The position numbers and the translations under genes are program-made. From the NCBI GenBank assembly GCA_949123685.1, contig CASBHZ010000004.1:1-64000 (forward strand): DNA of 64,000 nt, written 5' to 3'. Every line of letters begins with the position of its first letter. The stretch's first letter is position 1. Shown piece by piece: positions 17,375 through 26,528 of the stretch. Below the pieces are notes generated by a model, which did not search any database, was not told the DNA's origin, and saw nothing but the letters and a program-made list of their open reading frames with translations. The DNA comes from an uncultured Bacteroidales bacterium. Lineage in GTDB: Bacteria > Bacteroidota > Bacteroidia > Bacteroidales > Muribaculaceae.

Positions 17375-19629
17375 TCAGCAAACATTTTAACGCCCCAGCT
17401 TTTGGGCTTGTTTCCCATTTTAAGTTTCAATTCTCCTCCGGAAAGGATATCTGCATGCCTGATAGTGGAATAAGGGTAGTCTTTGCCATTTAAAGTAACG
17501 GATTGTATATACTTATTCTTATCCGAAAGGTTGTCTGCCGATATGGTAAATGTCTTTCCATTGTTCAAATCAAATGAAACAGACTTTAATAGGGGAGTAT
17601 GGATAAGATAATAATCTTGTCCTGCATTAGGGTAGATGCCCGTCATGTGAAACACGAGCCATGAAGACATGGCTCCCGAATCGTCGTTGCCCGGCAATCC
17701 GGCTGGTGTGTCGGAGTAATTCTTCTCTATGATTCCGAGCACTCTTTCGCTGCTTTTGTCAGGACGTGAAATCCAATGATAAAGGCATGGAGACAGGAAA
17801 GACGGCTCATTGTTGACATTGAAATAATTCTTGTCAAAGAATTTGTCGAGTCGCTTGTTGAAACTTTCATTGCCACCGCATTTTTTGATAAGTCCCGCCA
17901 CGTCGTGGGGAATGCTCAATGAATATTCCCAAGAGGAGGCTTCATAAAAGAACATGTTCCACCATGGTGTGTACCATGGACCTTCAAAAGTGACGGGAGT
18001 GTAGCGGAATGTCGGTTTACGTTTCTTTGAGTGACCGAATGGGAGTTCGTCCAGCCACTTTCCGTTGGCATCCCGTGGCATTATAAAACCCTTAGTCCCA
18101 TCGTGTTCGTAATCGTCACGCCACAGGTTTTTCCAGTTCTCTGATTTCTTCAGATATTCGGAGGCAAGTTCGTTGTGCCCGAGCCCCTTTGCCACAAGGT
18201 GTATGGCATAATCGCAATAAGAGTATTCCACGGTGCGGTTGCCGGCACGGGGAATGCCGTGTGGTATATATCCCAGTTCATTATATTCCCGTAATCCGCC
18301 GCGCCCTTCTGCTTCATGGTTGCCTCCGGGGTCGACAGTCGCATCCTTTAGCATGGCTTCCAACGCTAAATTGTAGTCTATCCCTTCGAGACCTTTCACA
18401 AATGCATCGGCTATCACTATCTCAGCGTTTGAGCCGCCCTGTGTGCGACCGTTGGCATTGCCACTACGGGCATCGGGCATATAACCGTCCCGTTTATATA
18501 TGTTTATAAGAGAATTTACGATATCCCTCTCACGTTCCGGGTCAATTAGTGTGATCAGAGGAGATGATGAGCGATAGGTGTCCCAGATTGCATAAAAATC
18601 ATCGTAATATGGGCAAGGGTCTGTCCATAGCGGATTCTCTCCGCTGCGGTCTACCGGCATTATCATCGTGTGATAAAGTCCTGTGTAAAACATCCTCTTG
18701 TGCTTATCTGATGTTTTAGGATCGATCTTGACTCTGTTTAATATATCCTTCCAGCTGCAAAGCAATTTTCCGCGTAGGTTATCGAATGTTTCCCCCTCTG
18801 TTTCCTTTATAAGATTTTCTTTTGCCTTCAATGCACTGATGAAAGAGATTCCGATTCTTATGTTCAATGTTTTTACAGACGGTGTGAATTGCATTAACAC
18901 ACCCGTCTTTTCTCCTGAGTCATATTGGTCTTTGCTATCTGAAATTTTACCACTTTTCCATGTAGCTGTCCTGATTGCCGGGTTGTCGGTGACCAGATAG
19001 AAATATACGGTGTATGCCCTTCCGTTGTTCCATCCTCCTCTTATGCGGCTATGTCCGCAAACTTCCCTGTCTGACAGCACTTGCACTTCCGAACCGACAA
19101 ATTGTTGAGCTTCGCGGGCATCAGGCACAGGACTTTCTCCTAAGAAGAAGCCCGCATCAATCATAAGCGCCGGATTCTTATTCCCCGGATATGTGATTCT
19201 ATAAGCAGATGCTTTTGATGCCGTTGTTATCTCAGTCTGAATTTTGCTGTTCGCGTATGTTGTTGCATAGTAACCCAATTCAATAGTTTCCTCAGCCCTG
19301 TAATCTATGTGGCTTATACTGTTAAGTTCTCCTTCAAAAGGCTGGATCAATATGTTACCATATTTGGGACCGCCACCGGTGCCGCTCACGTGCACTTGGG
19401 AGAAGCCGTTTACCTGTACGGGCATAGGCAACCATCCGCTATTGGGCGATGACGTGCAATCGGGTGATGGTTTGACCATTCCGTAAGGCATTGACGGACC
19501 GATGAACACCCGCCCAAGACCTTCTGATCCTATCTTGGGGTCTACATAATCCGTTACGGATGCATTTAAATGCAATATGCTCAGCAGCAAAATGATTCCC
19601 GATAGGAAACGTTTGGATTTGTCAGCCAT
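17371..19629 (-). CDS. GH92 family alpha-mannosidase (second copy)
   Basis: A 752-residue secreted GH92 enzyme. N-terminus with hydrophobic segment (FLSGIILLLSILHLNAS), then VDPKIGSEGLGRVFIGPSMP, WDTYRSSSPLITLIDPE, WEYSLSIPHDVAGL and the GNDDSGAMSSWLVFHMTG block near residue 647 that carries the family's catalytic Asp. It differs clearly from the other GH92 in this locus, so the two probably cleave different alpha-mannosidic links. A stem-loop with a T-run lies upstream (19652-19681). It is the first enzyme gene after that hairpin and overlaps the next gene by 4 nt. Confidence 0.94.
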   Translation of the reverse strand: MADKSKRFLSGIILLLSILHLNASVTDYVDPKIGSEGLGRVFIGPSMPYGMVKPSPDCTSSPNSGWLPMPVQVNGFSQVHVSGTGGGPKYGNILIQPFEGELNSISHIDYRAEETIELGYYATTYANSKIQTEITTASKASAYRITYPGNKNPALMIDAGFFLGESPVPDAREAQQFVGSEVQVLSDREVCGHSRIRGGWNNGRAYTVYFYLVTDNPAIRTATWKSGKISDSKDQYDSGEKTGVLMQFTPSVKTLNIRIGISFISALKAKENLIKETEGETFDNLRGKLLCSWKDILNRVKIDPKTSDKHKRMFYTGLYHTMIMPVDRSGENPLWTDPCPYYDDFYAIWDTYRSSSPLITLIDPERERDIVNSLINIYKRDGYMPDARSGNANGRTQGGSNAEIVIADAFVKGLEGIDYNLALEAMLKDATVDPGGNHEAEGRGGLREYNELGYIPHGIPRAGNRTVEYSYCDYAIHLVAKGLGHNELASEYLKKSENWKNLWRDDYEHDGTKGFIMPRDANGKWLDELPFGHSKKRKPTFRYTPVTFEGPWYTPWWNMFFYEASSWEYSLSIPHDVAGLIKKCGGNESFNKRLDKFFDKNYFNVNNEPSFLSPCLYHWISRPDKSSERVLGIIEKNYSDTPAGLPGNDDSGAMSSWLVFHMTGIYPNAGQDYYLIHTPLLKSVSFDLNNGKTFTISADNLSDKNKYIQSVTLNGKDYPYSTIRHADILSGGELKLKMGNKPKSWGVKMFAE

Positions 19630-19651
19630 GTTAAAAGAAACTTAAAAAACA

Positions 19652-19681
19652 AGGCGCAAGAGGCTACGGCCTCCTGCGCCT
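19652..19681 (-). terminator. Intra-operon terminator/attenuator hairpin before GH92
   Basis: AGGCGCA-A-GAGGC (19652-19664), loop TACG, then GCCTC-C-TGCGCCT (19669-19681): a 12-bp GC-rich stem with one A/C mismatch. On the minus strand it is followed by a T-rich run (TTGTTTTTTAAG). It would reduce transcription from the susC-susD-secreted protein part into the glycosidase genes. Confidence 0.75.
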
Positions 19682-19709
19682 CAAAGGTATAGGTTAGATC
19701 GAAATTGTA

Positions 19710-21275
19710 TTATTTGATAATGCGTTTTGTAACCTTGTTACCCTGCTTAACGATATAGATGCCGTTTTCAGGATTAGCTACGCGGATACCCTGAAGGTTG
19801 TAGTATTCAACAGGTGCGTTTTCATCCTCAACCACAAGGTCAGAAACACCGGCTCCGCCATTTTCGTCCCACATCTGGAGAGTCTGGTATGCCCATGGAT
19901 GCCAGTAACCGTCACCGGTATTGGAGTTTTTACCCATACCTACCCATACTTTAGCGGGAGCGGTAAGCTCGAATTCAACATAATGATACCATTTTTCAGG
20001 TTCTGAATAGAATGCAGCAGCAGCTTCCCTCTCGCTTCCGGAGTCGTTACGATAGATAACCTTGTTTGAAGTTTCATAAGGGAATACATCATTCCAGTCA
20101 TCATATTTGGCAGGGGCATCATTGCCACTTACTCTGACAGGGTTGTTATGAGGCATGGTGCTGAGGTCTCCGTTAGAGATTTCCCAGCAGTCCTTAATAC
20201 GAGTGCGAACATCTGAACCTTCAGTCAGGTCACCGAAATCATCTGACCAGTTAAGATCTTTGGGGCATTCAGCATTTTTTGACATGAAGATATAGGCATG
20301 ATCATAAGTGCTCTGTTGTTCGTAATCGTTTGCCGTGAACCAGTCTTTGGGAGAGCGGTTTAATCTTCCGTAAGGTTCAACTTTTGTCATGTCTTCTTTT
20401 AAGTTGCTGCAAGGCCATTTATGATTGTAGTAATTACCGTTGGCATCAACCTCTGAACCATAACGATGGAAAGTCTGCATGCCGAAACGATATTTTCCGG
20501 CGGGCAATTCAATCTGCTGTCCATATTTATAGGGTGAACCACCGCACTTACGATAGTCGCCGCCACCTGAGCCATCTTTCTGAGCATCGGGTTCTTTTAC
20601 TTTATTTTCAGCGTTTGTGCAATCCCAAGCGCGCTTGGCATCGATACCATCTTTGAAGTCGCCATTTACAACGGCTATTTCACCTTTGGGGCCGGTGATC
20701 TTGAAGTTGCTGAACACTGTCCACTCGTCATGGTAGCATCCGGGATTGGCAATACCGAACACGAGGTCACCACCTTTGTGAGTGAATTTAATGCTGTTGA
20801 GATATTTGCCTGCTGTGAAATTCGCGCTTGCCTCTGAAGTTGAGTTGTGTGGAGTTGCATCTTTCTCTTCAAAAAGTCCCATAACCGGAGCTTTAGTGTC
20901 GCCAAGGAATATGAAAGCTTTGTGAAGCTCTGCGTTGCCAGGCATGTTTTCTTTTGAAAAATCATTGTTGCCGCAACGATATGAAGCGTTACATGTGAGG
21001 GTATATTCACCGGCTTCAGCCTCGGGTATCACCTGATAAAGACGGAATGCTCCGTTCCAAACCTCTCCGACGCCATCGGCAACGGCTCCGATTACGCCTT
21101 GCCATCCGGGGATATAAGCGGGTTCTTTCAGATACTTGTGGGTTACATCCACATAGTTGCCGGCTGTTGCCACCGCTGCAAAAGTCATAGCGGCACCTGC
21201 CAACATAAGGTTACGTTTTAGGTAATTAGTTAACATAAGCTTTAAATTTAGTTTGTTTAAACTTGAGTTATTCAT
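19710..21275 (-). CDS. Secreted PUL protein with short C-terminal sorting-like domain
   Basis: A 521-residue protein directly downstream of susD, the position usually held by a surface glycan-binding protein. The signal peptide is clearest if translation starts at the internal ATG at 21236 (MLTNYLKRNLMLAGAAMTFAAVATA); the longer start at 21275 is also possible. The body is rich in W, Y and G, with beta-sandwich-like blocks. The end, VEYYNLQGIRVANPENGIYI followed by VKQGNKVTKRIIK, resembles T9SS type A sorting tails. No catalytic motif is recognised. A glycan-binding role is inferred from position only. Confidence 0.7.
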   Translation of the reverse strand: MNNSSLNKLNLKLMLTNYLKRNLMLAGAAMTFAAVATAGNYVDVTHKYLKEPAYIPGWQGVIGAVADGVGEVWNGAFRLYQVIPEAEAGEYTLTCNASYRCGNNDFSKENMPGNAELHKAFIFLGDTKAPVMGLFEEKDATPHNSTSEASANFTAGKYLNSIKFTHKGGDLVFGIANPGCYHDEWTVFSNFKITGPKGEIAVVNGDFKDGIDAKRAWDCTNAENKVKEPDAQKDGSGGGDYRKCGGSPYKYGQQIELPAGKYRFGMQTFHRYGSEVDANGNYYNHKWPCSNLKEDMTKVEPYGRLNRSPKDWFTANDYEQQSTYDHAYIFMSKNAECPKDLNWSDDFGDLTEGSDVRTRIKDCWEISNGDLSTMPHNNPVRVSGNDAPAKYDDWNDVFPYETSNKVIYRNDSGSEREAAAAFYSEPEKWYHYVEFELTAPAKVWVGMGKNSNTGDGYWHPWAYQTLQMWDENGGAGVSDLVVEDENAPVEYYNLQGIRVANPENGIYIVKQGNKVTKRIIK

Positions 21276-21286
21276 TTTGTTTTTTT

Positions 21287-21322
21287 ATCGGTTCTCATTC
21301 CGGATGAGGAATGAGAACCGAT
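21287..21322. other. Stem-loop between susD and the secreted PUL protein gene
   Basis: ATCGGTTCTCATTC (21287-21300) and GAATGAGAACCGAT (21309-21322) form a perfect 14-bp stem with an 8-nt loop. On the minus strand it is followed by A-rich, not T-rich, sequence leading to the next ATG, so it looks like an mRNA processing or stability element rather than a terminator. Confidence 0.6.
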
Positions 21323-21338
21323 ATATATCAGGATTAGA

Positions 21339-23087
21339 TTATATTCCGAGATATCCTGGGTTTTGACTCCAGTTGGTATTAGTTTCAAGAATATCTTTGT
21401 GGATAGGCATCAGACGTCGGTTGGGGTCTTTTGCTCCTTGACGCTCCACCCAATGGAACTCGGTGTGTTCCGCATTGTCCCACACTTTGTAACGGTTTTT
21501 CTCGCCCCAGTCTGCCTCGAACTGACCGAAACGAATAAGGTCGTTGCGTCGCCAGGGTTCAAGTATGAACTCTCGTGAACGCTCGTCAAGAAGTTCCTGG
21601 AAGCTCGGTGTGCCCGTTACGTGCGGAGCGGAAGAACAGTCACGCACTTCGTTCATCAGTGTGGCGGGTGTTGCACCAAGTGTTGCTGTGGCGCCGCGCA
21701 TGATGCACTCTGCTTTGGTGAGAAGGATATCGGCATAGCGGAAGATGGGATAGTCGTTTGCCTGCTGACGGCCCCAAAGCGTGAAGTCTTCGAGACGTGG
21801 AGGATATTTACAGAGACGTGCGCCTTTCTGAATGTTTAACAATGCTGTGCCGTTTGCAACTGTAGTCTTGTTTACTGCAGGTAGAGATTCGTCGCCAAGC
21901 GAATATATGCTTCCGTCATCGAAATCAAAGTCTTCCCTATAATTCAACTGGCCGATCACTGTATTGGGCTTTGTCGGATCCTTATAGAGCATCACGGGCT
22001 CATTCGTAAATTCATAATTGGCATCCATCTTGAATTGAGGTCCCTTGAGCACAATCTTGTTACGCTCGTCGCCTGGAAGGTTGAAGCGTGCTGCGGCTTC
22101 TTTGGTCATGACAGTGTTTCCGGCGGTGGACATGGGGTTTTCCCATCCATAAGGTGGGGGTAATAGAAGTCCCTCTTTCTTGAAAGCGAACCAACGGTGC
22201 CAAGTGGTGGTTCCATCGTTTTTAGTGGCTGGATCTACATCATGTGCGTAGATAAAGTCCTTGATGTGAACTCCATTATCCGGAAAGAATTTTTTACGGT
22301 AGCCTTTGCCTACCTCGAAAATTCCGGACTTGATAATTTCATCGCACCATTTCACGCAATCGTTCAGTTTCTCGTTGGGGGTGTCATTGGTCACGGTGGT
22401 GACAGGGTTGGTATATACTCCCCAGTTGAGATAGAGTTTCACAAGTAGAGATGCTGCCATCCAGTAGTTAGGCTTGCCATAGGTGGAGGCGTCATTCTTC
22501 TTGCTGAGCCCGTCTTCCTGGTTGAGGATTTCGAGAAGTTCTCCCTCAATCCATTTGGCAACATCGGCTCGGGGCTGACGGTCGATACGTTCCCCTTCCT
22601 GCACAACATGATCCATGATGGGTGCATCGCCATAGAGTTCCATCATCCAAAAATGATAGTAGGCGCGCATGGCACGCACGGGTGCCACTATGGCATCTTT
22701 CTGCTCCGGACCTCCATAGGCAAGAATCTTGGAGTTACACTGGGTGATACCCTCCATGCAACCACCGATCATGCGGGTGCTCCAATTATTAAGGGTGAGG
22801 GAATGTATGGATCCGTTGATGGCACGTCCATCGTCATAATAGTTGCCGATGGTGTAGCATACGCCCATTATTTCGTCTCCCTGATTTACAACCGCTTCGT
22901 TGAAGTCGCGGCCGAACCAATTGTAGAGATAACGGTAGCAGCTGTTGAACTCTCCTTCTACCGCGATCGGGTTGTCCGGCAGGGTTTCGTATCGAGTGTC
23001 CAGGTCTATATTGAGGTCGGTGCAGGCGGTCATTCCAATGGAAGCTGTGCCCAGCATCAACGCTTTTATATATGATTTCATGATCAT
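21339..23087 (-). CDS. susD-like: SusD-like outer-membrane glycan-binding lipoprotein
   Basis: A 582-residue RagB/SusD family lipoprotein. The N-terminus (MKSYIKALMLGTASIGMTAC) has a lipobox ending at Cys, and the second ATG at 23081 is an equally good start. Family features are VRAMRAYYHFWMMELYGDAP, the helical TPR-like scaffold, FRYADILLTKAECIMRG and the closing LLDERSREFILEPWRRNDLI and LMPIHKDILETN. SusD proteins cap the SusC porin and bind the incoming glycan at the cell surface. It follows susC by 35 nt. Confidence 0.96.
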   Translation of the reverse strand: MIMKSYIKALMLGTASIGMTACTDLNIDLDTRYETLPDNPIAVEGEFNSCYRYLYNWFGRDFNEAVVNQGDEIMGVCYTIGNYYDDGRAINGSIHSLTLNNWSTRMIGGCMEGITQCNSKILAYGGPEQKDAIVAPVRAMRAYYHFWMMELYGDAPIMDHVVQEGERIDRQPRADVAKWIEGELLEILNQEDGLSKKNDASTYGKPNYWMAASLLVKLYLNWGVYTNPVTTVTNDTPNEKLNDCVKWCDEIIKSGIFEVGKGYRKKFFPDNGVHIKDFIYAHDVDPATKNDGTTTWHRWFAFKKEGLLLPPPYGWENPMSTAGNTVMTKEAAARFNLPGDERNKIVLKGPQFKMDANYEFTNEPVMLYKDPTKPNTVIGQLNYREDFDFDDGSIYSLGDESLPAVNKTTVANGTALLNIQKGARLCKYPPRLEDFTLWGRQQANDYPIFRYADILLTKAECIMRGATATLGATPATLMNEVRDCSSAPHVTGTPSFQELLDERSREFILEPWRRNDLIRFGQFEADWGEKNRYKVWDNAEHTEFHWVERQGAKDPNRRLMPIHKDILETNTNWSQNPGYLGI

Positions 23088-23122
23088 TTTTTTCGGTTTA
23101 AGCTTAAAAATCCTGTGTTTTC

Positions 23123-26100
23123 TTAAAAATTGACGTTGAGACCAACGAGAATCTGACGAGTGCGGGGATAATGATCCCAGCGTGTGTCGTGTCCCGGATC
23201 AAGTCCTCCGAGATTGATTTCCGGATCGCGACCTTTATAGCCGGTGATCGTGAAAACGTTGTTGGCGGATACATAGACGCGAATATCACGAAGCCAGCCG
23301 TTGAAGCAGTTGCGGAATGTATAGCCGAGAGTCACTGTGGAGAGCTTGAAATAGCTGCCGTCTTCAAGATAACGGTTAGAAGGATAGTGTGCAAGACCAT
23401 CGGTGGCGAGTTGCTCATCGCGCACGGATGCGAGCACGTTTTTACCCTGTGATATTGCACCGATATAGGAGAAGTAAGCACGGGGCTCGTTGAATATCTT
23501 CTGACCGAACACTCCGGTGAAGAAAAGATTGAGATCGAAGTTCTTCCATGTCAGGTTGTTGTTCCATCCCATTGTGAGTTTTGGTTGGGCGTTGCCAAAT
23601 TTCACGCGATCCTTCTCACCCGGGTTCTGCGTTGTGATCCGATTGCCGTTTGCATCCAGTTCGTATTCGCCGGTATTGACATCACGTGAATAGAATGTTG
23701 ACTGTCCTTGCTCGTTGTAACCAGCCCATTCCCAGAGGTAGAAGGTTCCGATAGCCTCGCCTTCAACGATACGCTGAGTTGAACATCCCTGCGACAGACC
23801 GGGTAGGTTCGGGTCATAGCGGTTTAGGATGCCGGCGTTAAACTCTGAGTTGGATACTGATACCACTTTATTTTGATTGTGCGAGAAGTTGAGCGATGTG
23901 GTCCAGGTGAAAGGTCCCTGGAAAGGAACTGCATTCACTGAGATCTCGACACCTCGGTTGCGCATCCTTCCTACATTTGCTGTGAGCTTATCGACAGGAT
24001 ATATGGCTGTTGACACAGGATAATCCCAGATCATGTCCTTAGTGTCTTTATTGTAATATTCGATTGTACCGTTGATGCGACCTCCAAGGAAAGAGAAGTC
24101 AAGACCGATATTGAGCATCGAGGTCGTTTCCCATTTAAGGTTGTCGTTCACGTTGCGTGCTGCATTGAGGCTCTTGTAGCTGTGTTCCACACCATTTTCG
24201 TCTACATATGTGAAACGGGAACCTGCCTGATAATAGAAACGGGAGGTGTAAGCGTCAAAACCTTTAGCGTTACCGCTCTGTCCCCAGCCAACGCGGAGCT
24301 TGAGATCATGTAGCCAACCTGCACTCTGCTCCATGAAGTCTTCTCCTGTCACGCGCCATGCCACGGAGGCTGAGGGGAAAGTCGCCCATTTGTTATTCGA
24401 ACCGAAAGTGGAGGCTCCGTCACGGCGGACAGCTGCCTGCAGGAGATATTTGGATTTGTAGGAATAATTAGCACGTCCGTAGAATGAAATCATGCGGGTC
24501 AGGGAATAAAGTTTGCCATAAACAGGATCTGTATCCCAAGAGTTTGCCATTCCTATATCGTTCCATCCAAGTGAGTCGTCATAATAGTTGTATCCCCTTG
24601 CTCCGAAACCTTCTTCGTCTTTGCGCTCCTCCCATGAATAACCTGCCATGAGTGCCATGCGGTGATCTTCGCCGAAGTCTTTGTCATAGTTGGCAAATAT
24701 TTCCATAAGTTTGCTTTCCCAGTCGAGGACTTCACGAGTGGTCTGACCGTGACGATGGTTGGTCTGCGATTCGGTAGAAAGGTATTCTTTGTAATTCTTG
24801 TTCTGGTTCTCATAGGCGAAGTTGCCATTGAGGAAAAGTCCTTCAAGGATTTTCAGACGAGCCTTGCCCGTTACTTGCCAACGCTTGAAAGTTGCCATAG
24901 AACGATCTTCATATACCTGTGAAAGAGGGTTGTAATATTGAGATACATCTGTATTGGAATACCACGATCCGTCTTCATTGCGCACCGGTTCAAGGGGTGA
25001 GTAATAATACATTGCCTCGTATACTGAAGCTCCCTGCTTGTTGCGGGGGACGCCCCATTCGTTACGGATGTTGCCGTTGACACCGGCTCCCAAAAGGAGT
25101 CGGTCTTTGAGAAGTTTTGTTTCAACATATGCACGCGCCGTGAAAAGGTTGTTGCCTACGCCTTTTATAATACCGTCACGCTTGATATAGTTCACCGAAG
25201 CGTTGTAGCTCGTGCTTTTGGTGCCACCGGAGATGGAGAGATTGTGATTAGTGGCGAAACCTGTGCGCTGTGTCTCTTTTGCCCAATTGGTGTCGGCTCC
25301 TTTGTCATTGGGGATTGAGATGTTGTTCTCCTCGGCATATTGGCGAAGCTGCGAGGCTGTCATCATTTTATGGTCGTTGGCGATGCGCTCCCAGGATACG
25401 TAACCCTGGTAGGATACACGAGCCGGACCATCCGAGCCTTTTTTAGTAGTTACAATGATTACACCATTGGCAGCCTTTGAACCATAGATGGCTGTAGCCG
25501 AAGCATCGCGGAGCACATCGATACTCTCAATGTCGGCAGGTGGGATAAGGTTAAGGTTCACTCCCGGGATTCCGTCAACAACATAGAGGGGTTCCGTTGA
25601 ATTGTTGAGAGTGGAAGCTCCACGAAGTGTCAAAGAATTGACACCGCCGTTGGGGTCTGAGTTCTGCACTACTACAAGTCCGGGAACCTTACCTTGTAGC
25701 AACTGACCCGGATCGGTGTAGGAACCTACGTTGAGGTCTTTGGAATTGACAGTAGTTATGGAACCGGTAAGGTCTTTCTTTTTCATTGTGCCGTAACCGA
25801 TCACGACTACCTCGTCAAGCATCTCGTTATCCTCTTTGAGGGCAATGGTGATATGGTTGCCTTTCACTGTCACTTCTTTTGAAAGATATCCGACATAAGA
25901 AATGCGCAACTTTTGACCTTGTGCCACATTAAGCTTGAAATTTCCGTCAATGTCGGTTGATGTGCCGACACTGGTGCCGGGAACAGTGACGCTTGCTCCG
26001 ATAAGAGGCTCTCCGGCTTGATCTGTGACTGTGCCGGTAACCGGATTCTGAGCGTTTGCCGTAAGGGTGGTCATGAGGCACACCAGAATAATGGTGAACC

Positions 26101-26167
26101 ATTTCCATTTTTTAGAAACAGGAGGGGTGGTATAATTCCCCACGCAAGCTTTTCTTAAATAACTCAT
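23123..26167 (-). CDS. susC-like: SusC-like TonB-dependent outer-membrane transporter
   Basis: A 1014-residue TonB-linked outer-membrane protein. Order: signal (WFTIILVCLMTTLTANAQ, about residues 23-40), a CarboxypepD_reg-like domain (NPVTGTVTDQAGEPLIGASV), TonB box region EVVVIGYGTMKKKDLTG, plug domain with ESIDVLRDASATAIYGSKA and GVIIVTTKKG, then the barrel ending in RTRQILVGLNVNF. It imports large oligosaccharides with SusD. It is the first gene of a nine-gene minus-strand operon (26167 to 9274). No ECF sigma/anti-sigma pair or hybrid two-component sensor is adjacent, so the regulator is not visible here. Confidence 0.97.
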   Translation of the reverse strand: MSYLRKACVGNYTTPPVSKKWKWFTIILVCLMTTLTANAQNPVTGTVTDQAGEPLIGASVTVPGTSVGTSTDIDGNFKLNVAQGQKLRISYVGYLSKEVTVKGNHITIALKEDNEMLDEVVVIGYGTMKKKDLTGSITTVNSKDLNVGSYTDPGQLLQGKVPGLVVVQNSDPNGGVNSLTLRGASTLNNSTEPLYVVDGIPGVNLNLIPPADIESIDVLRDASATAIYGSKAANGVIIVTTKKGSDGPARVSYQGYVSWERIANDHKMMTASQLRQYAEENNISIPNDKGADTNWAKETQRTGFATNHNLSISGGTKSTSYNASVNYIKRDGIIKGVGNNLFTARAYVETKLLKDRLLLGAGVNGNIRNEWGVPRNKQGASVYEAMYYYSPLEPVRNEDGSWYSNTDVSQYYNPLSQVYEDRSMATFKRWQVTGKARLKILEGLFLNGNFAYENQNKNYKEYLSTESQTNHRHGQTTREVLDWESKLMEIFANYDKDFGEDHRMALMAGYSWEERKDEEGFGARGYNYYDDSLGWNDIGMANSWDTDPVYGKLYSLTRMISFYGRANYSYKSKYLLQAAVRRDGASTFGSNNKWATFPSASVAWRVTGEDFMEQSAGWLHDLKLRVGWGQSGNAKGFDAYTSRFYYQAGSRFTYVDENGVEHSYKSLNAARNVNDNLKWETTSMLNIGLDFSFLGGRINGTIEYYNKDTKDMIWDYPVSTAIYPVDKLTANVGRMRNRGVEISVNAVPFQGPFTWTTSLNFSHNQNKVVSVSNSEFNAGILNRYDPNLPGLSQGCSTQRIVEGEAIGTFYLWEWAGYNEQGQSTFYSRDVNTGEYELDANGNRITTQNPGEKDRVKFGNAQPKLTMGWNNNLTWKNFDLNLFFTGVFGQKIFNEPRAYFSYIGAISQGKNVLASVRDEQLATDGLAHYPSNRYLEDGSYFKLSTVTLGYTFRNCFNGWLRDIRVYVSANNVFTITGYKGRDPEINLGGLDPGHDTRWDHYPRTRQILVGLNVNF

Positions 26168-26528
26168 GAATGTAAGGTTAACTAAAAGTTGTTATTATGG
26201 TATCATCTTAAGCAGTAAATTCCATGTTTTTGAGAATTTTACGAGAAGTAAACCAATATAAAATTTTTTGCTTGATGAGTTTAATTGTTGCAAATATAGT
26301 AATCAATAGTGTAAAAACTACACTTTTTAAAACTTTTAACATGTTTTAACCATATTACTATTGATTTCTTAGTTCTTAACGTTTGGCAAAAAAACTATGA
26401 GTATGGGGCAACTGCACTTTTGTTACATTCTATTTTAAATGGTTTCTTAATATTTTTTTGTAAATTTGCAGTTCATAGTCACAATGGAGTGATAATTTAA
26501 TTGAAAAAAACTTCTATCTTAGACAATC
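26168..26528. promoter_or_regulatory. Divergent control region between susC and the sugar transporter
   Basis: 361 nt, AT-rich, no gene. For susC, CAAATATA at 26291-26298 reads TATATTTG on the minus strand, giving a leader of about 115 nt. For the transporter, TAAATTTG lies at 26461-26468. Both match the TAnnTTTG -7 consensus; neither has a convincing -33 TTTG at 19-21 nt, as expected for activator-dependent promoters. A shared regulator site may lie between 26299 and 26460, but I could not define one. Confidence 0.55.
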
